A stretch of 64,000 bases of DNA from Bacteroidota bacterium (GTDB lineage Bacteria > Bacteroidota > Bacteroidia > Flavobacteriales > Flavobacteriaceae): NCBI GenBank assembly GCA_018829465.1, contig JAHJTN010000012.1, positions 124,001 to 188,000 on the forward strand, in the 5' to 3' direction. Below the pieces are notes generated by a model. That model was not told where the DNA came from, searched no databases, and saw only the letters and a list, made by a program, of their open reading frames with translations. The position numbers and the translations under genes were made by a program. Below, one piece after another: positions 36,735 through 45,476 of this stretch (positions are counted from its first letter, which is position 1; the number at the start of each line of letters is the position of its first letter).

Positions 36735-38000
36735 ATCAAAACCCAGATCTTTTCTAAAATACATCTTGTCAAAAGCTATTTTATCGATGCTTGTATAAGC
36801 CTTTTTTAGGGCTTCCTTGTGGTCGTTGCCCAATGCCGTCACAGCAAGCACACGCCCGCCCGTACTCACCACCGCACCGTCTTTAAAGGCAGTTCCGGCA
36901 TGAAAAACCAAACTATCCGTTACATTTTCCAATCCCGAAATCGTTTTGTGTTTTTCATAGGCCTCAGGATAACCCCCGGACACCACGACTACCGTTGCAG
37001 CCGTTTGTGGATTGATGCGCAAATCCATCTTGTGCAGCTGACCGTCGGAAACAGCCAGTAAAAGTTTTAAAAAATCATTTTCAATGCGCGGAATGACCAC
37101 TTCCGTCTCCGGATCGCCCATACGCACATTGTATTCTATCACATAAGGATCATCTCCTACCTTCATCAATCCGATAAATATAAACCCTTTGTAGGGTAAA
37201 TTTTGCTCCTTTAATCCTTTTATTGTGGGGATAACAATACGTTTTTCAACCTTGTTGAGAAAATCTGCTGTAGCAAATGGAACCGGCGAAACAGCACCCA
37301 TGCCACCTGTGTTGAGCCCGGTATCGCCTTCACCTATGCGCTTGTAATCTTTGGCAGAAGGCAAAATCATGTAGTGCTCACCGTCAGAAAGCACAAAAAC
37401 ACTGAGTTCGATGCCATTTAAAAATTCTTCTATGACCACTTTTTGACCCGCTTTGCCAAACTTGGCATCTAGCAATATGGCACGCAATTCCTGTTTGGCT
37501 TCATTTATATCATCTAAAATCAAAACCCCTTTTCCCGCCGCCAAGCCATCCGCTTTCAAAACATAGGGCGGTTGCAGGCTTTCCAAAAAGGCAAAAGCAG
37601 CAGGTAGTTGCGTCTTATCAAAACTTTGGTAAGCAGCCGTTGGAATATTTTGGCGGCTCATAAAATGCTTAGCAAACTCTTTGCTTCCTTCCAGTTGCGC
37701 CGCGGCGGCCGCCGGGCCAATAAAACGAACAAACTTTAATATCTTGTCATTTTCAAAAAAATCGCGAAGGCCTTCAACCAAAGGCACTTCGGGCCCCACA
37801 ATGACCAATTCTATGGCGTTTTGTATAACTGCTTTTTTGATGCCTTCAAAATCCAACACATCCAAATTGAGATTGATGGCTATGGAAGCCGTTCCTGCAT
37901 TGCCGGGAATTACAAAAATTTTTTCGGCATACGGACTTTGCTTCATCTTCCAAGCAAATGTGTGCTCTCTGCCACCGGAACCAATAATTAAAATATTCAT
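36729..38000 (-). CDS. purD: Phosphoribosylamine-glycine ligase
   Basis: ATP-grasp enzyme, second step of de novo purine synthesis, making GAR. MNILIIGSGGREH is the canonical N-terminus, KADGLAAGKGVLI is the ATP-grasp loop and MGDPETEVVIPRI the metal-binding signature. The length is 423 residues. I chose the ATG at 38000, since 23 extra codons upstream have no family match. A TAATTTTG box lies 17 bases before it. Confidence 0.97.
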   Translation of the reverse strand: MNILIIGSGGREHTFAWKMKQSPYAEKIFVIPGNAGTASIAINLNLDVLDFEGIKKAVIQNAIELVIVGPEVPLVEGLRDFFENDKILKFVRFIGPAAAAAQLEGSKEFAKHFMSRQNIPTAAYQSFDKTQLPAAFAFLESLQPPYVLKADGLAAGKGVLILDDINEAKQELRAILLDAKFGKAGQKVVIEEFLNGIELSVFVLSDGEHYMILPSAKDYKRIGEGDTGLNTGGMGAVSPVPFATADFLNKVEKRIVIPTIKGLKEQNLPYKGFIFIGLMKVGDDPYVIEYNVRMGDPETEVVIPRIENDFLKLLLAVSDGQLHKMDLRINPQTAATVVVVSGGYPEAYEKHKTISGLENVTDSLVFHAGTAFKDGAVVSTGGRVLAVTALGNDHKEALKKAYTSIDKIAFDKMYFRKDLGFDL

Positions 38001-38017
38001 TTTTATAAATTGTTTGA

Positions 38018-38025
38018 CAAAATTA
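38018..38025 (-). promoter_or_regulatory. Putative -7 box of purD
   Basis: TAATTTTG on the minus strand fits TAnnTTTG, 17 bases before the purD start. Confidence 0.45.
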
Positions 38026-38077
38026 ACTTCTTTTGTAGAGGTTACCGTAGGTTTTCCCTTAAAAATCATCCGGCTTT

Positions 38078-39385
38078 ATGTCATTTTTTGAAAAAACACT
38101 AGAACTTAAAGGTTTTCCGATTGGGCAAGCGAAACAAAAATTAGCTGAAATTCAATCTATTGCGAGTACAGATTTAAAAAAGTTTCAAGAAAATGCCCGT
38201 TGGGAAATCGTTCGTTTTCACTTGGAAAACAATCCTTTGTATAGCGGATGGATCAATGGGAAACTTCCCAAAAAATGGACAGACCTCCCCGTGATGACAA
38301 AATCCGATCTTCAACAACCCATAAAAAACAGATTGAGCAAAGGTTTTCAGCTCAAAGATGTATATCTCAACAAAACATCCGGATCTTCCGGAAATCCCTT
38401 TTCATTTGCCAAAGATAAATTTAGCCACGCGCTCACCTGGGCCATCATCCTAGATCGGTTTCAAAAAATTGGCATCAAACAAAGTATTGATTTACAAGCG
38501 AGGTTTTACGGAATTCCACTCGATACTTTTCAGCACTTCAAAGAACGACTCAAAGATTTTGCAGCCCGGCGCTATCGGTTTCCGATATTCAACCTTGATG
38601 AGGAAGTGCTTTCTCGGTATGTAGCCTATTTTAAAAAGAGAAAATTTGTGTACCTGAACGGCTATACCAGTTCGATTGTGCTGTTTGCAAAGTATTTACA
38701 GTCTAAAGAAATTGTTTTAAAAAATATTTGTCCCAGTCTGAAATGCTGTGTGGTGACCAGTGAAATGTTGTTTGCCGAAGACAGGAAATTGTTGGAACAT
38801 CAATTGGGCGTAAAAGTTGTAAACGAATACGGAGCGTCCGAACTCGATTTGATTGCTTTCGAGACGCAACCCGGTTTTTGGGAAATCAATACCGATTCGC
38901 TTTTTGTCGAAATACTCGATAACGACAACAAACCTGTACAAAACGGTGAATCCGGAAAAATCGTGATTACTTCGCTCTACAACAAGGCGCATCCGTTTAT
39001 CAGGTATGAAATTGGCGATTTGGGAATCATGGACCCGAACAGTCTGCCAGAAAAACCACTGCTAAAAAAACTCATAGGACGCACCAATGATATGGCGATT
39101 TTGCCCGGTGGAAAAAAAGTGCCCGGCCTCACGTTTTATTACGTCACCAAAAGCATTATGGCGGATGACGGCTTGCTAAAAGAATTCACAGTGACCCAAA
39201 CGGCCTTAGATATTTTTAGAATAGATTATGTAAGAAACCATCCACTCTTGCCTCAGGAAGAAAGAAAAGTGCAAGCCGCCATTCATCTATACGTTGGAGA
39301 AACTGTGCAAGTTATCTTTAAACATCGTGAAAAACTCGTGCGCACTCAAGCCGGAAAACTCAAGCAATTTGTTTCAGAAATTTAG
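38078..39385 (+). CDS. PaaK-like adenylate-forming ligase
   Basis: 435 residues of the phenylacetate-CoA ligase family. The phosphate-binding loop is NKTSGSSGNPFSFAKD (about 105-120), NEYGASELDL is the adenine-binding motif, and RYEIGDLGIMD the later conserved aspartate region. Such stand-alone proteins beside purD are often linked to capsule or exopolysaccharide genes; the substrate here is unknown, and a phenylacetate role is unlikely without other paa genes. It is divergent from purD and overlaps xth by 12 bases, tail to tail. Confidence 0.88.
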   Translation: MSFFEKTLELKGFPIGQAKQKLAEIQSIASTDLKKFQENARWEIVRFHLENNPLYSGWINGKLPKKWTDLPVMTKSDLQQPIKNRLSKGFQLKDVYLNKTSGSSGNPFSFAKDKFSHALTWAIILDRFQKIGIKQSIDLQARFYGIPLDTFQHFKERLKDFAARRYRFPIFNLDEEVLSRYVAYFKKRKFVYLNGYTSSIVLFAKYLQSKEIVLKNICPSLKCCVVTSEMLFAEDRKLLEHQLGVKVVNEYGASELDLIAFETQPGFWEINTDSLFVEILDNDNKPVQNGESGKIVITSLYNKAHPFIRYEIGDLGIMDPNSLPEKPLLKKLIGRTNDMAILPGGKKVPGLTFYYVTKSIMADDGLLKEFTVTQTALDIFRIDYVRNHPLLPQEERKVQAAIHLYVGETVQVIFKHREKLVRTQAGKLKQFVSEI

Positions 39386-40138
39386 GGTTACTCCAACCGG
39401 ACAGTGGTCCGAATGTCGCGCATCGGGCAATATAAATGCGCGCGACAGGTTGCTTTCGAGGGGTTGACTCACCAAAACATAATCGATGCGCCAACCTTTG
39501 TTGTTGTTTCGCGCATTGGCACGATAACTCCACCACGAATATTGGTGTGGCGATTCGTTAAAATGACGAAAAGAATCTATAAAGCCGGCATTTATAAAAC
39601 CGTCAATCCAAGCGCGTTCTTCAGGCAAAAATCCGGAAACGGTGGCGTTTCTCACGGGATCGTGAATGTCAATTGCCCGGTGACAAATGTTGTAATCGCC
39701 ACAGATGATCAATTTTGGAAATTTTGCTTTTAAACCATTGACATAGCTCTGAAAATCGTCCATATATTGAAACTTATGTGCCAAGCGTTCTATATTTGTT
39801 CCGGATGGCAGATATAGACTCATTACAGAACAGTCGTCAAAATCGACGCGTATGTTGCGTCCCTCGGCGTCCATATAATCTATTCCGGTGCCGTATTCTA
39901 CGTGATTAGGCTTTATTTTAGATAAGATAGCCACGCCGCTATAACCTTTCTTTTGTGCGCTAAACCAATACTGATAAGGATAACCGATGTTCGTCAAAAT
40001 ATCTGTTTCTATTTGGCTTTCCTCAGCTTTGATTTCTTGCAGACAAATCACATCCGGATCAGCACTTTTAAGCCATTCTGCAAATCCCTTTTTCATGGCG
40101 GCGCGAATGCCGTTGACGTTGTACGAAATGATTTTCAT
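39374..40138 (-). CDS. xth: Exodeoxyribonuclease III / AP endonuclease
   Basis: A Mg-dependent nuclease of the EEP fold for base-excision repair. It begins MKIISYNVNGIRAAMKKGF; the metal Glu is in CLQEIKAEE (E37 or nearby), GDYNICHRAIDIHDP holds the catalytic Asp-Asn, and the final SDHCPV holds the catalytic Asp-His. The length is 254 residues. The ATG lies in repeat array C in the context ATAAACAGATGAAA, as for the peptidase and AlkB-type genes. Confidence 0.95.
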   Translation of the reverse strand: MKIISYNVNGIRAAMKKGFAEWLKSADPDVICLQEIKAEESQIETDILTNIGYPYQYWFSAQKKGYSGVAILSKIKPNHVEYGTGIDYMDAEGRNIRVDFDDCSVMSLYLPSGTNIERLAHKFQYMDDFQSYVNGLKAKFPKLIICGDYNICHRAIDIHDPVRNATVSGFLPEERAWIDGFINAGFIDSFRHFNESPHQYSWWSYRANARNNNKGWRIDYVLVSQPLESNLSRAFILPDARHSDHCPVGVTLNF

Positions 40139-40340
40139 CTGTTTATATTTATTGTTTTTAAGTGGTCAGATGGAACACCCTAACTCATCATGTCCCTGTG
40201 TGCAAAATTTTTACATGGGCGTTTCATCTGTTTATATTATTTGTTTTTATCGGTCAGATGGAACGCCCTAACTCGTCATGTCCCTGTGTGCAAAATTTTT
40301 ACATGGGCGTTTCACCTGTTTATACTTATTGTTTTTTAAA
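40134..40340 (-). repeat. Repeat array C anchored on the xth start codon
   Basis: Two full units and a partial third: CAT at 40136 and 40225, and CAC at 40313 (steps 89 and 88). The first is the complement of the xth ATG. On the minus strand GGTGTTCCATCTG sits 25 bases before the leader and can pair with CAGATGAAA, which contains the start codon. A 15-residue frame runs 40227 to 40180 (MKRPCKNFAH onward). A hairpin CTTTTGTT-N12-AACAAAAG at 40343-40370, with GACTGCGCCCA in its loop, looks like a decayed form of the insert found in arrays A and B. From 40371 to 40545 I see no gene. Confidence 0.85.
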
Positions 40341-40545
40341 GTCTTTTGTTGACTGCGCCCAAAACAAAAGTATCCGTTTAATTTTTGGCAAGTTAAACAT
40401 CTACTAATACAAGCGCATCGCAGTTTGTTTTTTTAGACTTTAAAAATAGACATTATTTTAAAAAAGCGCACAAAACATCTGTATCCATAATTTTTTTTTA
40501 AATTTAACGGTCTGAATAATTTTTGACAAAACAAACAAAACCCTC

Positions 40546-42453
40546 ATGAGCAACTACCACATCAAACACCTCGAAGAATACTATCAAGTCTATCGCAAAT
40601 CGGTGCGCAACCCCGAACTTTTTTGGGAAGAAGTGGCCGAAGAGCATTTTCTTTGGCATAAAAAATGGGACAATGTTTTGAGCTGGGACTTTAAAAAACC
40701 TGAAGTCAAATGGTTTGAAGGTGCCAAACTCAACATCACCGAAAACTGTATAGACAGGCATTTGCATACACGCGGAAACAGAACCGCTATTCTTTTTGAA
40801 CCGAACAATCCGGAAGAACCGGCCCAACACATTTCGTATTCCCAACTCCACGCACGCGTTAACCAAATGGCCAATGTGCTCAAAAGCAAAGGCATCAAAA
40901 AAGGCGACCGCGTTTGCATCTATCTGCCCATGATACCCGAATTGGCTGTAGCTGTTTTGGCTTGTGCCAGAATTGGCGCCATCCATTCGGTGGTGTTTGC
41001 CGGCTTCTCCAGCACAGCACTTTCTACCCGCATTAACGACTGCGGTGCAAAAATGGTGATCACATCCGACGGCTCGTATAGAGGCGATAAAACCATCGAC
41101 CTGAAAGGCATCGTCGATAAAGCATTGGATGACTGTCCCGGAGTAAATTGTGTGTTGGTGGTCAATCGCATCAACGGTGAAATTAATATGAAATCGGGGC
41201 GCGACTATTGGATTCAGCCTCTTTTAGACAAGTCCTCGAGCGATTTTCCGGCGGAAATTATGGATGCGGAAGATCCGTTGTTTATTCTTTATACTTCAGG
41301 CTCCACCGGCAAGCCCAAAGGCATGCTACATACCACAGCCGGCTATATGGTTTATACCGCCTACACTTTTAAAAATGTATTTCAATACAAGCAAGACGAT
41401 GTATATTGGTGCACGGCAGATATCGGCTGGATTACAGGCCACAGCTATATTATCTATGGTCCTTTGCTCAATGGCGCTACTTCTGTAATGTTTGAAGGCG
41501 TGCCTCACTACCCCGATTTTGGTCGTTTTTGGGAAATTGTCGAAAAGCACAAAGTCAACCAATTTTACACAGCTCCAACGGCTATTCGGGCATTGGCGAA
41601 GCAACATTTGGACTTTGTAGAAAAAAGAGATTTATCCTCGTTGAAAGTGCTCGGAACTGTAGGCGAACCCATCAATGAAGAAGCTTGGCACTGGTATAAC
41701 GACAATGTTGGGAAGAAAAAATGCCCCATCGTAGATACGTGGTGGCAAACCGAAACCGGCGGCATTATGATTACGCCCATTCCCTTTGCTACGCCTACCA
41801 AACCCACCTATGCTACACTTCCATTTATCGGCATACAACCGGTTTTGATGGATGAAAATGGTGCAGAAATACACGGCAACCAAGTAGATGGCAGGTTGTG
41901 TATAAAATTTCCGTGGCCGTCAATAGCCCGAAGCATTTGGGGTGATCATCAACGATTTAAAGACACCTATTTTTCAGCGTTTGAAAACATGTATTTTACC
42001 GGAGACGGTGCTTTGCGTGATGAAGTGGGCTACTACCGAATTACCGGTCGTGTGGACGATGTGATTATTGTTTCCGGACACAATTTAGGCACAGCACCAA
42101 TTGAAGATGCCATCAACGAGCATCCGGCCGTGGCAGAAAGTGCCGTAGTGGGGTTCCCGCACGACGTGAAAGGCAATGCGCTATACGGTTTTGTTATTTT
42201 AAAAGAAACGGGCGAAGGCCGTGTGCAAGACAATGTACGCAAGGAAATCAACCAAATCATAACCGAACACATCGGGCCTATTGCCAAGTTGGACAAAATT
42301 CAGTTTACCTCCGGTTTGCCCAAAACCCGGAGCGGTAAAATCATGCGACGCATCCTGCGGAAAATTGCTGCCCGCGATGCCGAAAATTTAGGAGACATCA
42401 GCACTTTACTGAACCCGGAAGTGGTGGATGAGATTAAGGGCAGTGCGATGTAA
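40546..42453 (+). CDS. acs: Acetyl-CoA synthetase (AMP-forming)
   Basis: Activates acetate to acetyl-CoA through acetyl-AMP. The phosphate loop is YTSGSTGKPKGMLHT (about 246-260), TADIGWITGHSY and DTWWQTETGG are the acetyl-CoA synthetase core motifs, and the C-terminal PKTRSGKIMRRILRK contains the catalytic lysine that is a known acetylation target. The length of 635 residues is standard. A weak inverted repeat (ATTATAAA at 42453, TTTATAAT at 42480) follows the stop. Confidence 0.97.
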   Translation: MSNYHIKHLEEYYQVYRKSVRNPELFWEEVAEEHFLWHKKWDNVLSWDFKKPEVKWFEGAKLNITENCIDRHLHTRGNRTAILFEPNNPEEPAQHISYSQLHARVNQMANVLKSKGIKKGDRVCIYLPMIPELAVAVLACARIGAIHSVVFAGFSSTALSTRINDCGAKMVITSDGSYRGDKTIDLKGIVDKALDDCPGVNCVLVVNRINGEINMKSGRDYWIQPLLDKSSSDFPAEIMDAEDPLFILYTSGSTGKPKGMLHTTAGYMVYTAYTFKNVFQYKQDDVYWCTADIGWITGHSYIIYGPLLNGATSVMFEGVPHYPDFGRFWEIVEKHKVNQFYTAPTAIRALAKQHLDFVEKRDLSSLKVLGTVGEPINEEAWHWYNDNVGKKKCPIVDTWWQTETGGIMITPIPFATPTKPTYATLPFIGIQPVLMDENGAEIHGNQVDGRLCIKFPWPSIARSIWGDHQRFKDTYFSAFENMYFTGDGALRDEVGYYRITGRVDDVIIVSGHNLGTAPIEDAINEHPAVAESAVVGFPHDVKGNALYGFVILKETGEGRVQDNVRKEINQIITEHIGPIAKLDKIQFTSGLPKTRSGKIMRRILRKIAARDAENLGDISTLLNPEVVDEIKGSAM

Positions 42454-42661
42454 TTATAAATTCATCCTCATGCTCTCATTTTATAATCCAAATATTGCCT
42501 ATTCTACTCATTACCTAAGCATGGAGCAATACTTTTTATTTTGAAAGCAGAATGCTTTATGGGCAATGATAAAATAACGCTCTTCTTTGGACTTCATTAT
42601 ATCATTTAAAATGTGCTTTTTATTATATGTTTTTAGTCAATACAAAACACCGTAAGTTTAC

Positions 42662-42814
42662 TTAATGAGATTTTTGATAGTCTTTTGACCGTGTACTGCC
42701 GTGTCCGCCGGCGACAATAAGCATTCCTTTTAAGCTTAGCCAGAGGTATTTAAAAAATTGCCAGACTGGGTTCATCATCCAGAAGCGTTTGTTTTTTGAT
42801 ATGCGTTGTGTCAT
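42662..42814 (-). CDS. Small conserved-looking protein linked to the SQR-like gene
   Basis: A 50-residue frame starting at the ATG at 42814, 13 bases after the flavoprotein stop on the same strand. It begins MTQRISKNKRFWMMNPVWQF and continues with an aromatic amphipathic stretch FKYLWLSLKGMLIVAGGHGS, then a basic tail. The mixture of WQFFKYLWLSLK and a short hydrophobic LIVAGG suggests a membrane-surface peptide. It reads as a genuine gene: the frame runs from a good start to a stop with protein-like composition, and the position suggests cotranscription. The stretch 42454-42661 between it and acs holds nothing I can call. Confidence 0.6.
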   Translation of the reverse strand: MTQRISKNKRFWMMNPVWQFFKYLWLSLKGMLIVAGGHGSTRSKDYQKSH

Positions 42815-42827
42815 AATTTTAAGTTTT

Positions 42828-44285
42828 TTATTCTGGTAACAGCCACCAGAAAGGTTTCATTTTTGCTTTGTACATAAATACATAGTGAAGTGTCAGCTTA
42901 AGCCAGTGCCCTGCTAATCCTATTTCTCCAAAGGTCTTCCCGAGCTTACGCCCGTGAGTGTCCGGGTATTTTTTATAATCGGGTACGATGGGAAAGGTGG
43001 TAATACTTATACCGCTTCCTGAAAATGTACCGTATCCTGCTGAGGCTATACAAGCCGCACCCATATTGGCCATAGAGCCTTTGTGTTCTTGCAAGTTTTT
43101 ACCTTTTTTGATGGTGTCTATAATAGTATCAGCTACTAGTTTTGCGGTAATCCCCGAAGGCATTCCCGTGCGTGGCGGTGAGGGAAAAATCTCAGTCCCA
43201 CTTTTACTTTTTCGAGGTTTTGAAATGCTGTGTGGTGGTGCAAAAGCGATACCGGGAGCAAATATGTTTTTATAACTTGGATTTTGATAGGTTTCCGGCC
43301 AGTCTTGTGCCGTCCATTCTTCATAGGGTTTTGGTGTGTAATCGGCATCGACTAGCATAAAACCTTTAAAGAGTTTATCGGTAATCTCGTTGTTGTTCTT
43401 GTCGAAAGCTTTAAACCCGTGTCCTGAAAACGAGGGAATGAGCATTGCAAAATCGTAGGTCTCGGTTTTTTGTTCGCCTTCTAATGTTTCGTAATGTGTC
43501 TTGCCGTCTTCAATTTTGTTGACGCCTGCACCAAGTATCCATTTAATATCGCGGTCTTCAAAGACCATCTCAACCATTTCACTTGATTTCATAATATTGC
43601 TGCCATAGGAAAGGAGCATACCGTCCATTCCAAAATCACCCAGTTGATATTCATTTGAAATCCAAGTTATTTCTGCTCTGTCTCGCACTTTATGACGGCG
43701 GAGTTCTTGCTCTACATTTAGTATGTACTCAAAAGCGGCTCCTTGACAAGTGGCTTTTGCGTGTCCTGTGCCTATTAAAATTTTCGCTTTTTTTCCATTT
43801 TTCATTTCTTGAATTAGCGCATTTAAACCTTCCCAAGCGTGGTTAGCGTGTGTGTACGTGCAAACAGAATACGTTTTATTTTGACCGGGAATTAAACCTG
43901 CTGTAGCTTCAAAATTTAGTTTCGGCCCTGTGGCGTTTATTAAATAATCGTAAATGACTTTTTCTTGTTGTCCTTTGTTTTCGCCAGCTACATATTCAGC
44001 TAAAACATAGGGCTTTGTTTCATTTTTATCGCCTTCAGGAAAAAATGAAATCGCTTTGGCTTGTTTAAAATCTATTCCTTTTTTCTTGTACAAAGGAGCT
44101 AATGGGAATAAGATTTCCTTGGATTTCATTCTACCAATTCCTACCCAAATATTTGAAGGAATCCATTGGTAATTGCTGTTTGGTGACACGACCACCACCT
44201 GATGCTCTTTAGACAATTTTCTACGGAGGTGTGATGCAGCCACGTGTCCCGAGATGCCTGCGCCAAGAATTAGAATTGTAGCCAT
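42828..44285 (-). CDS. Sulfide:quinone oxidoreductase-like flavoprotein
   Basis: 485 residues of the NDH-2/SQR superfamily. ATILILGAGISGHVAASHL at the N-terminus is the FAD Rossmann loop, NATGPKLNFEAT and FAPGIAFAPPHS are SQR-like. Cysteines that could form the redox pair are C142, C180 and one near 410 (GAACIASAGYG). The C-terminal aromatic helix (LKLTLHYVFMYKAKMKPFWW) fits membrane association and quinone access. SQR oxidises sulfide to polysulfide and reduces quinone, but flavocytochrome c and NDH-2-type enzymes look similar. A -7 box and a palindromic site lie upstream. Confidence 0.82.
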   Translation of the reverse strand: MATILILGAGISGHVAASHLRRKLSKEHQVVVVSPNSNYQWIPSNIWVGIGRMKSKEILFPLAPLYKKKGIDFKQAKAISFFPEGDKNETKPYVLAEYVAGENKGQQEKVIYDYLINATGPKLNFEATAGLIPGQNKTYSVCTYTHANHAWEGLNALIQEMKNGKKAKILIGTGHAKATCQGAAFEYILNVEQELRRHKVRDRAEITWISNEYQLGDFGMDGMLLSYGSNIMKSSEMVEMVFEDRDIKWILGAGVNKIEDGKTHYETLEGEQKTETYDFAMLIPSFSGHGFKAFDKNNNEITDKLFKGFMLVDADYTPKPYEEWTAQDWPETYQNPSYKNIFAPGIAFAPPHSISKPRKSKSGTEIFPSPPRTGMPSGITAKLVADTIIDTIKKGKNLQEHKGSMANMGAACIASAGYGTFSGSGISITTFPIVPDYKKYPDTHGRKLGKTFGEIGLAGHWLKLTLHYVFMYKAKMKPFWWLLPE

Positions 44286-44300
44286 ACATTTTGTTTTGAA

Positions 44301-44308
44301 CAAAAATA
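44301..44308 (-). promoter_or_regulatory. Putative -7 box of the SQR-like gene
   Basis: TATTTTTG on the minus strand fits TAnnTTTG, 16 bases before the start. Confidence 0.5.
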
Positions 44309-44330
44309 TAATTCCCTATCATAGTGTGCA

Positions 44331-44344
44331 GTAACATTTGTTAC
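44331..44344. promoter_or_regulatory. Palindromic operator GTAAC-N4-GTTAC, copy 1
   Basis: GTAACATTTGTTAC has perfect 5-base arms. Its centre is 33 bases upstream of the centre of the -7 box of the SQR-like gene, that is near position -41, where CRP/FNR-type activators bind at class II promoters. The same motif at the same distance is found before the peroxiredoxin gene. Confidence 0.6.
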
Positions 44345-44353
44345 ACTCAAAGT

Positions 44354-45475
44354 TTAACTGGTTTTCTTATAACTCCAAACTGCCAAACCGTTCATTACAA
44401 TGGCATAAGCCAATGTTTTTATGGCCAAAGGAAAAATATCTGTAAAGCCGGAACCTTTGAGCATTACCATTCGTATAATCTCTACAAAATATTTAATGGG
44501 ATTGAATTCAGTCAGTATCTGCGCCCATTTGGGCATACTTTCTATGGGTGTAAACAAGCCGCTCATCAAAATAAATATCACGATAAAAAACCAAGCAATA
44601 AACATTGCTTGCTGTTGGGTATCGGTAAAGTTTGAAATAAATAATCCCATTCCTAAAATCACCAAAATATACACCGATGTATAACCATAAAGTAACAGTA
44701 AATTTCCGAGCATAGGCACGTTGAAAATAACCTTCGCAAGAATTAACCCAATGGTTAAGAGCCCCATACCCAACACCCAAAACGGAAAGAGCTTACCGAT
44801 TATAAATTGATGTTTTTTTATGGGTGTTACATTGATTTGCTCCAAGGTGCCTATTTCTTTTTCCCTAACGATGTTCATTCCTGATAAAAACAGCGTAATC
44901 ATAGTAACGAGCAGCACCAAAATACCCGGCACCATAAAGGTTTTGTAGTTTAGGGTTTCGTTATACCAAAACAACGGAATACTATCTATACTACTGAGTT
45001 GCTGAACGGAATCTGAAACCTGAATCAAATCTGTTGCAATGTGTTTGTTATAATTTTGTATAATTTGGGTTGCATACACATTAATGACTCCTGCTGCCGA
45101 ACCGTCAATGGCATCAATAAATACACCTATATCGTTGCGCTTGTTTTTTTGTAAATCACGTTCAAAATGCGTGGGAATGCTTAGATACACATCCACACGG
45201 CCTTCTTGCATCGCTGAAGAAGCCTCTTTTTGGGAAGAAAATTTTTCTGTTACATTAAAATAGGTTGAAGCTTCAAATCGTTCTATCAATCCTCTGGAGA
45301 TGCTGCTGTTATCGGCATCAACATAGCCAAAGCTTATGTTTTTTATTTCATAAGTTGCCGCATTGGACAAAATGACCAATTGTAAAACAGGCAAAATAAA
45401 GATAATGGGCAGCATTCCTTTATTTCTAAAGATTTGCTTGAACTCTTTTCGTATGATATACAGGATAATCTTCAT
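44354..45475 (-). CDS. ABC-2 type export permease (YbhR-like)
   Basis: 373 residues with one N-terminal helix (about 20-38), a large extracytoplasmic domain (about 40-170) and five C-terminal helices, the pattern of YbhR/YhiI-type permeases. GIFTPIESMPKWAQILTEFN near the end matches the family's conserved Pro-rich loop before the last helix. It should form a heterodimer with the neighbouring permease and export a drug-like or lipid substrate. One base separates it from that gene. Confidence 0.9.
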   Translation of the reverse strand: MKIILYIIRKEFKQIFRNKGMLPIIFILPVLQLVILSNAATYEIKNISFGYVDADNSSISRGLIERFEASTYFNVTEKFSSQKEASSAMQEGRVDVYLSIPTHFERDLQKNKRNDIGVFIDAIDGSAAGVINVYATQIIQNYNKHIATDLIQVSDSVQQLSSIDSIPLFWYNETLNYKTFMVPGILVLLVTMITLFLSGMNIVREKEIGTLEQINVTPIKKHQFIIGKLFPFWVLGMGLLTIGLILAKVIFNVPMLGNLLLLYGYTSVYILVILGMGLFISNFTDTQQQAMFIAWFFIVIFILMSGLFTPIESMPKWAQILTEFNPIKYFVEIIRMVMLKGSGFTDIFPLAIKTLAYAIVMNGLAVWSYKKTS

Positions 45476-45476
45476 T

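Noticed and set aside
40504-40986. 160-residue open frame on the minus strand over the start of acs
   Set aside because: It lies antisense to acs, whose product is certain, and its composition follows the acs codons.
42453-42487. ATTATAAA/TTTATAAT after acs as a terminator
   Set aside because: The stem is all A-T with a 19-base loop and no T-run, so it is unlikely to terminate transcription by itself.
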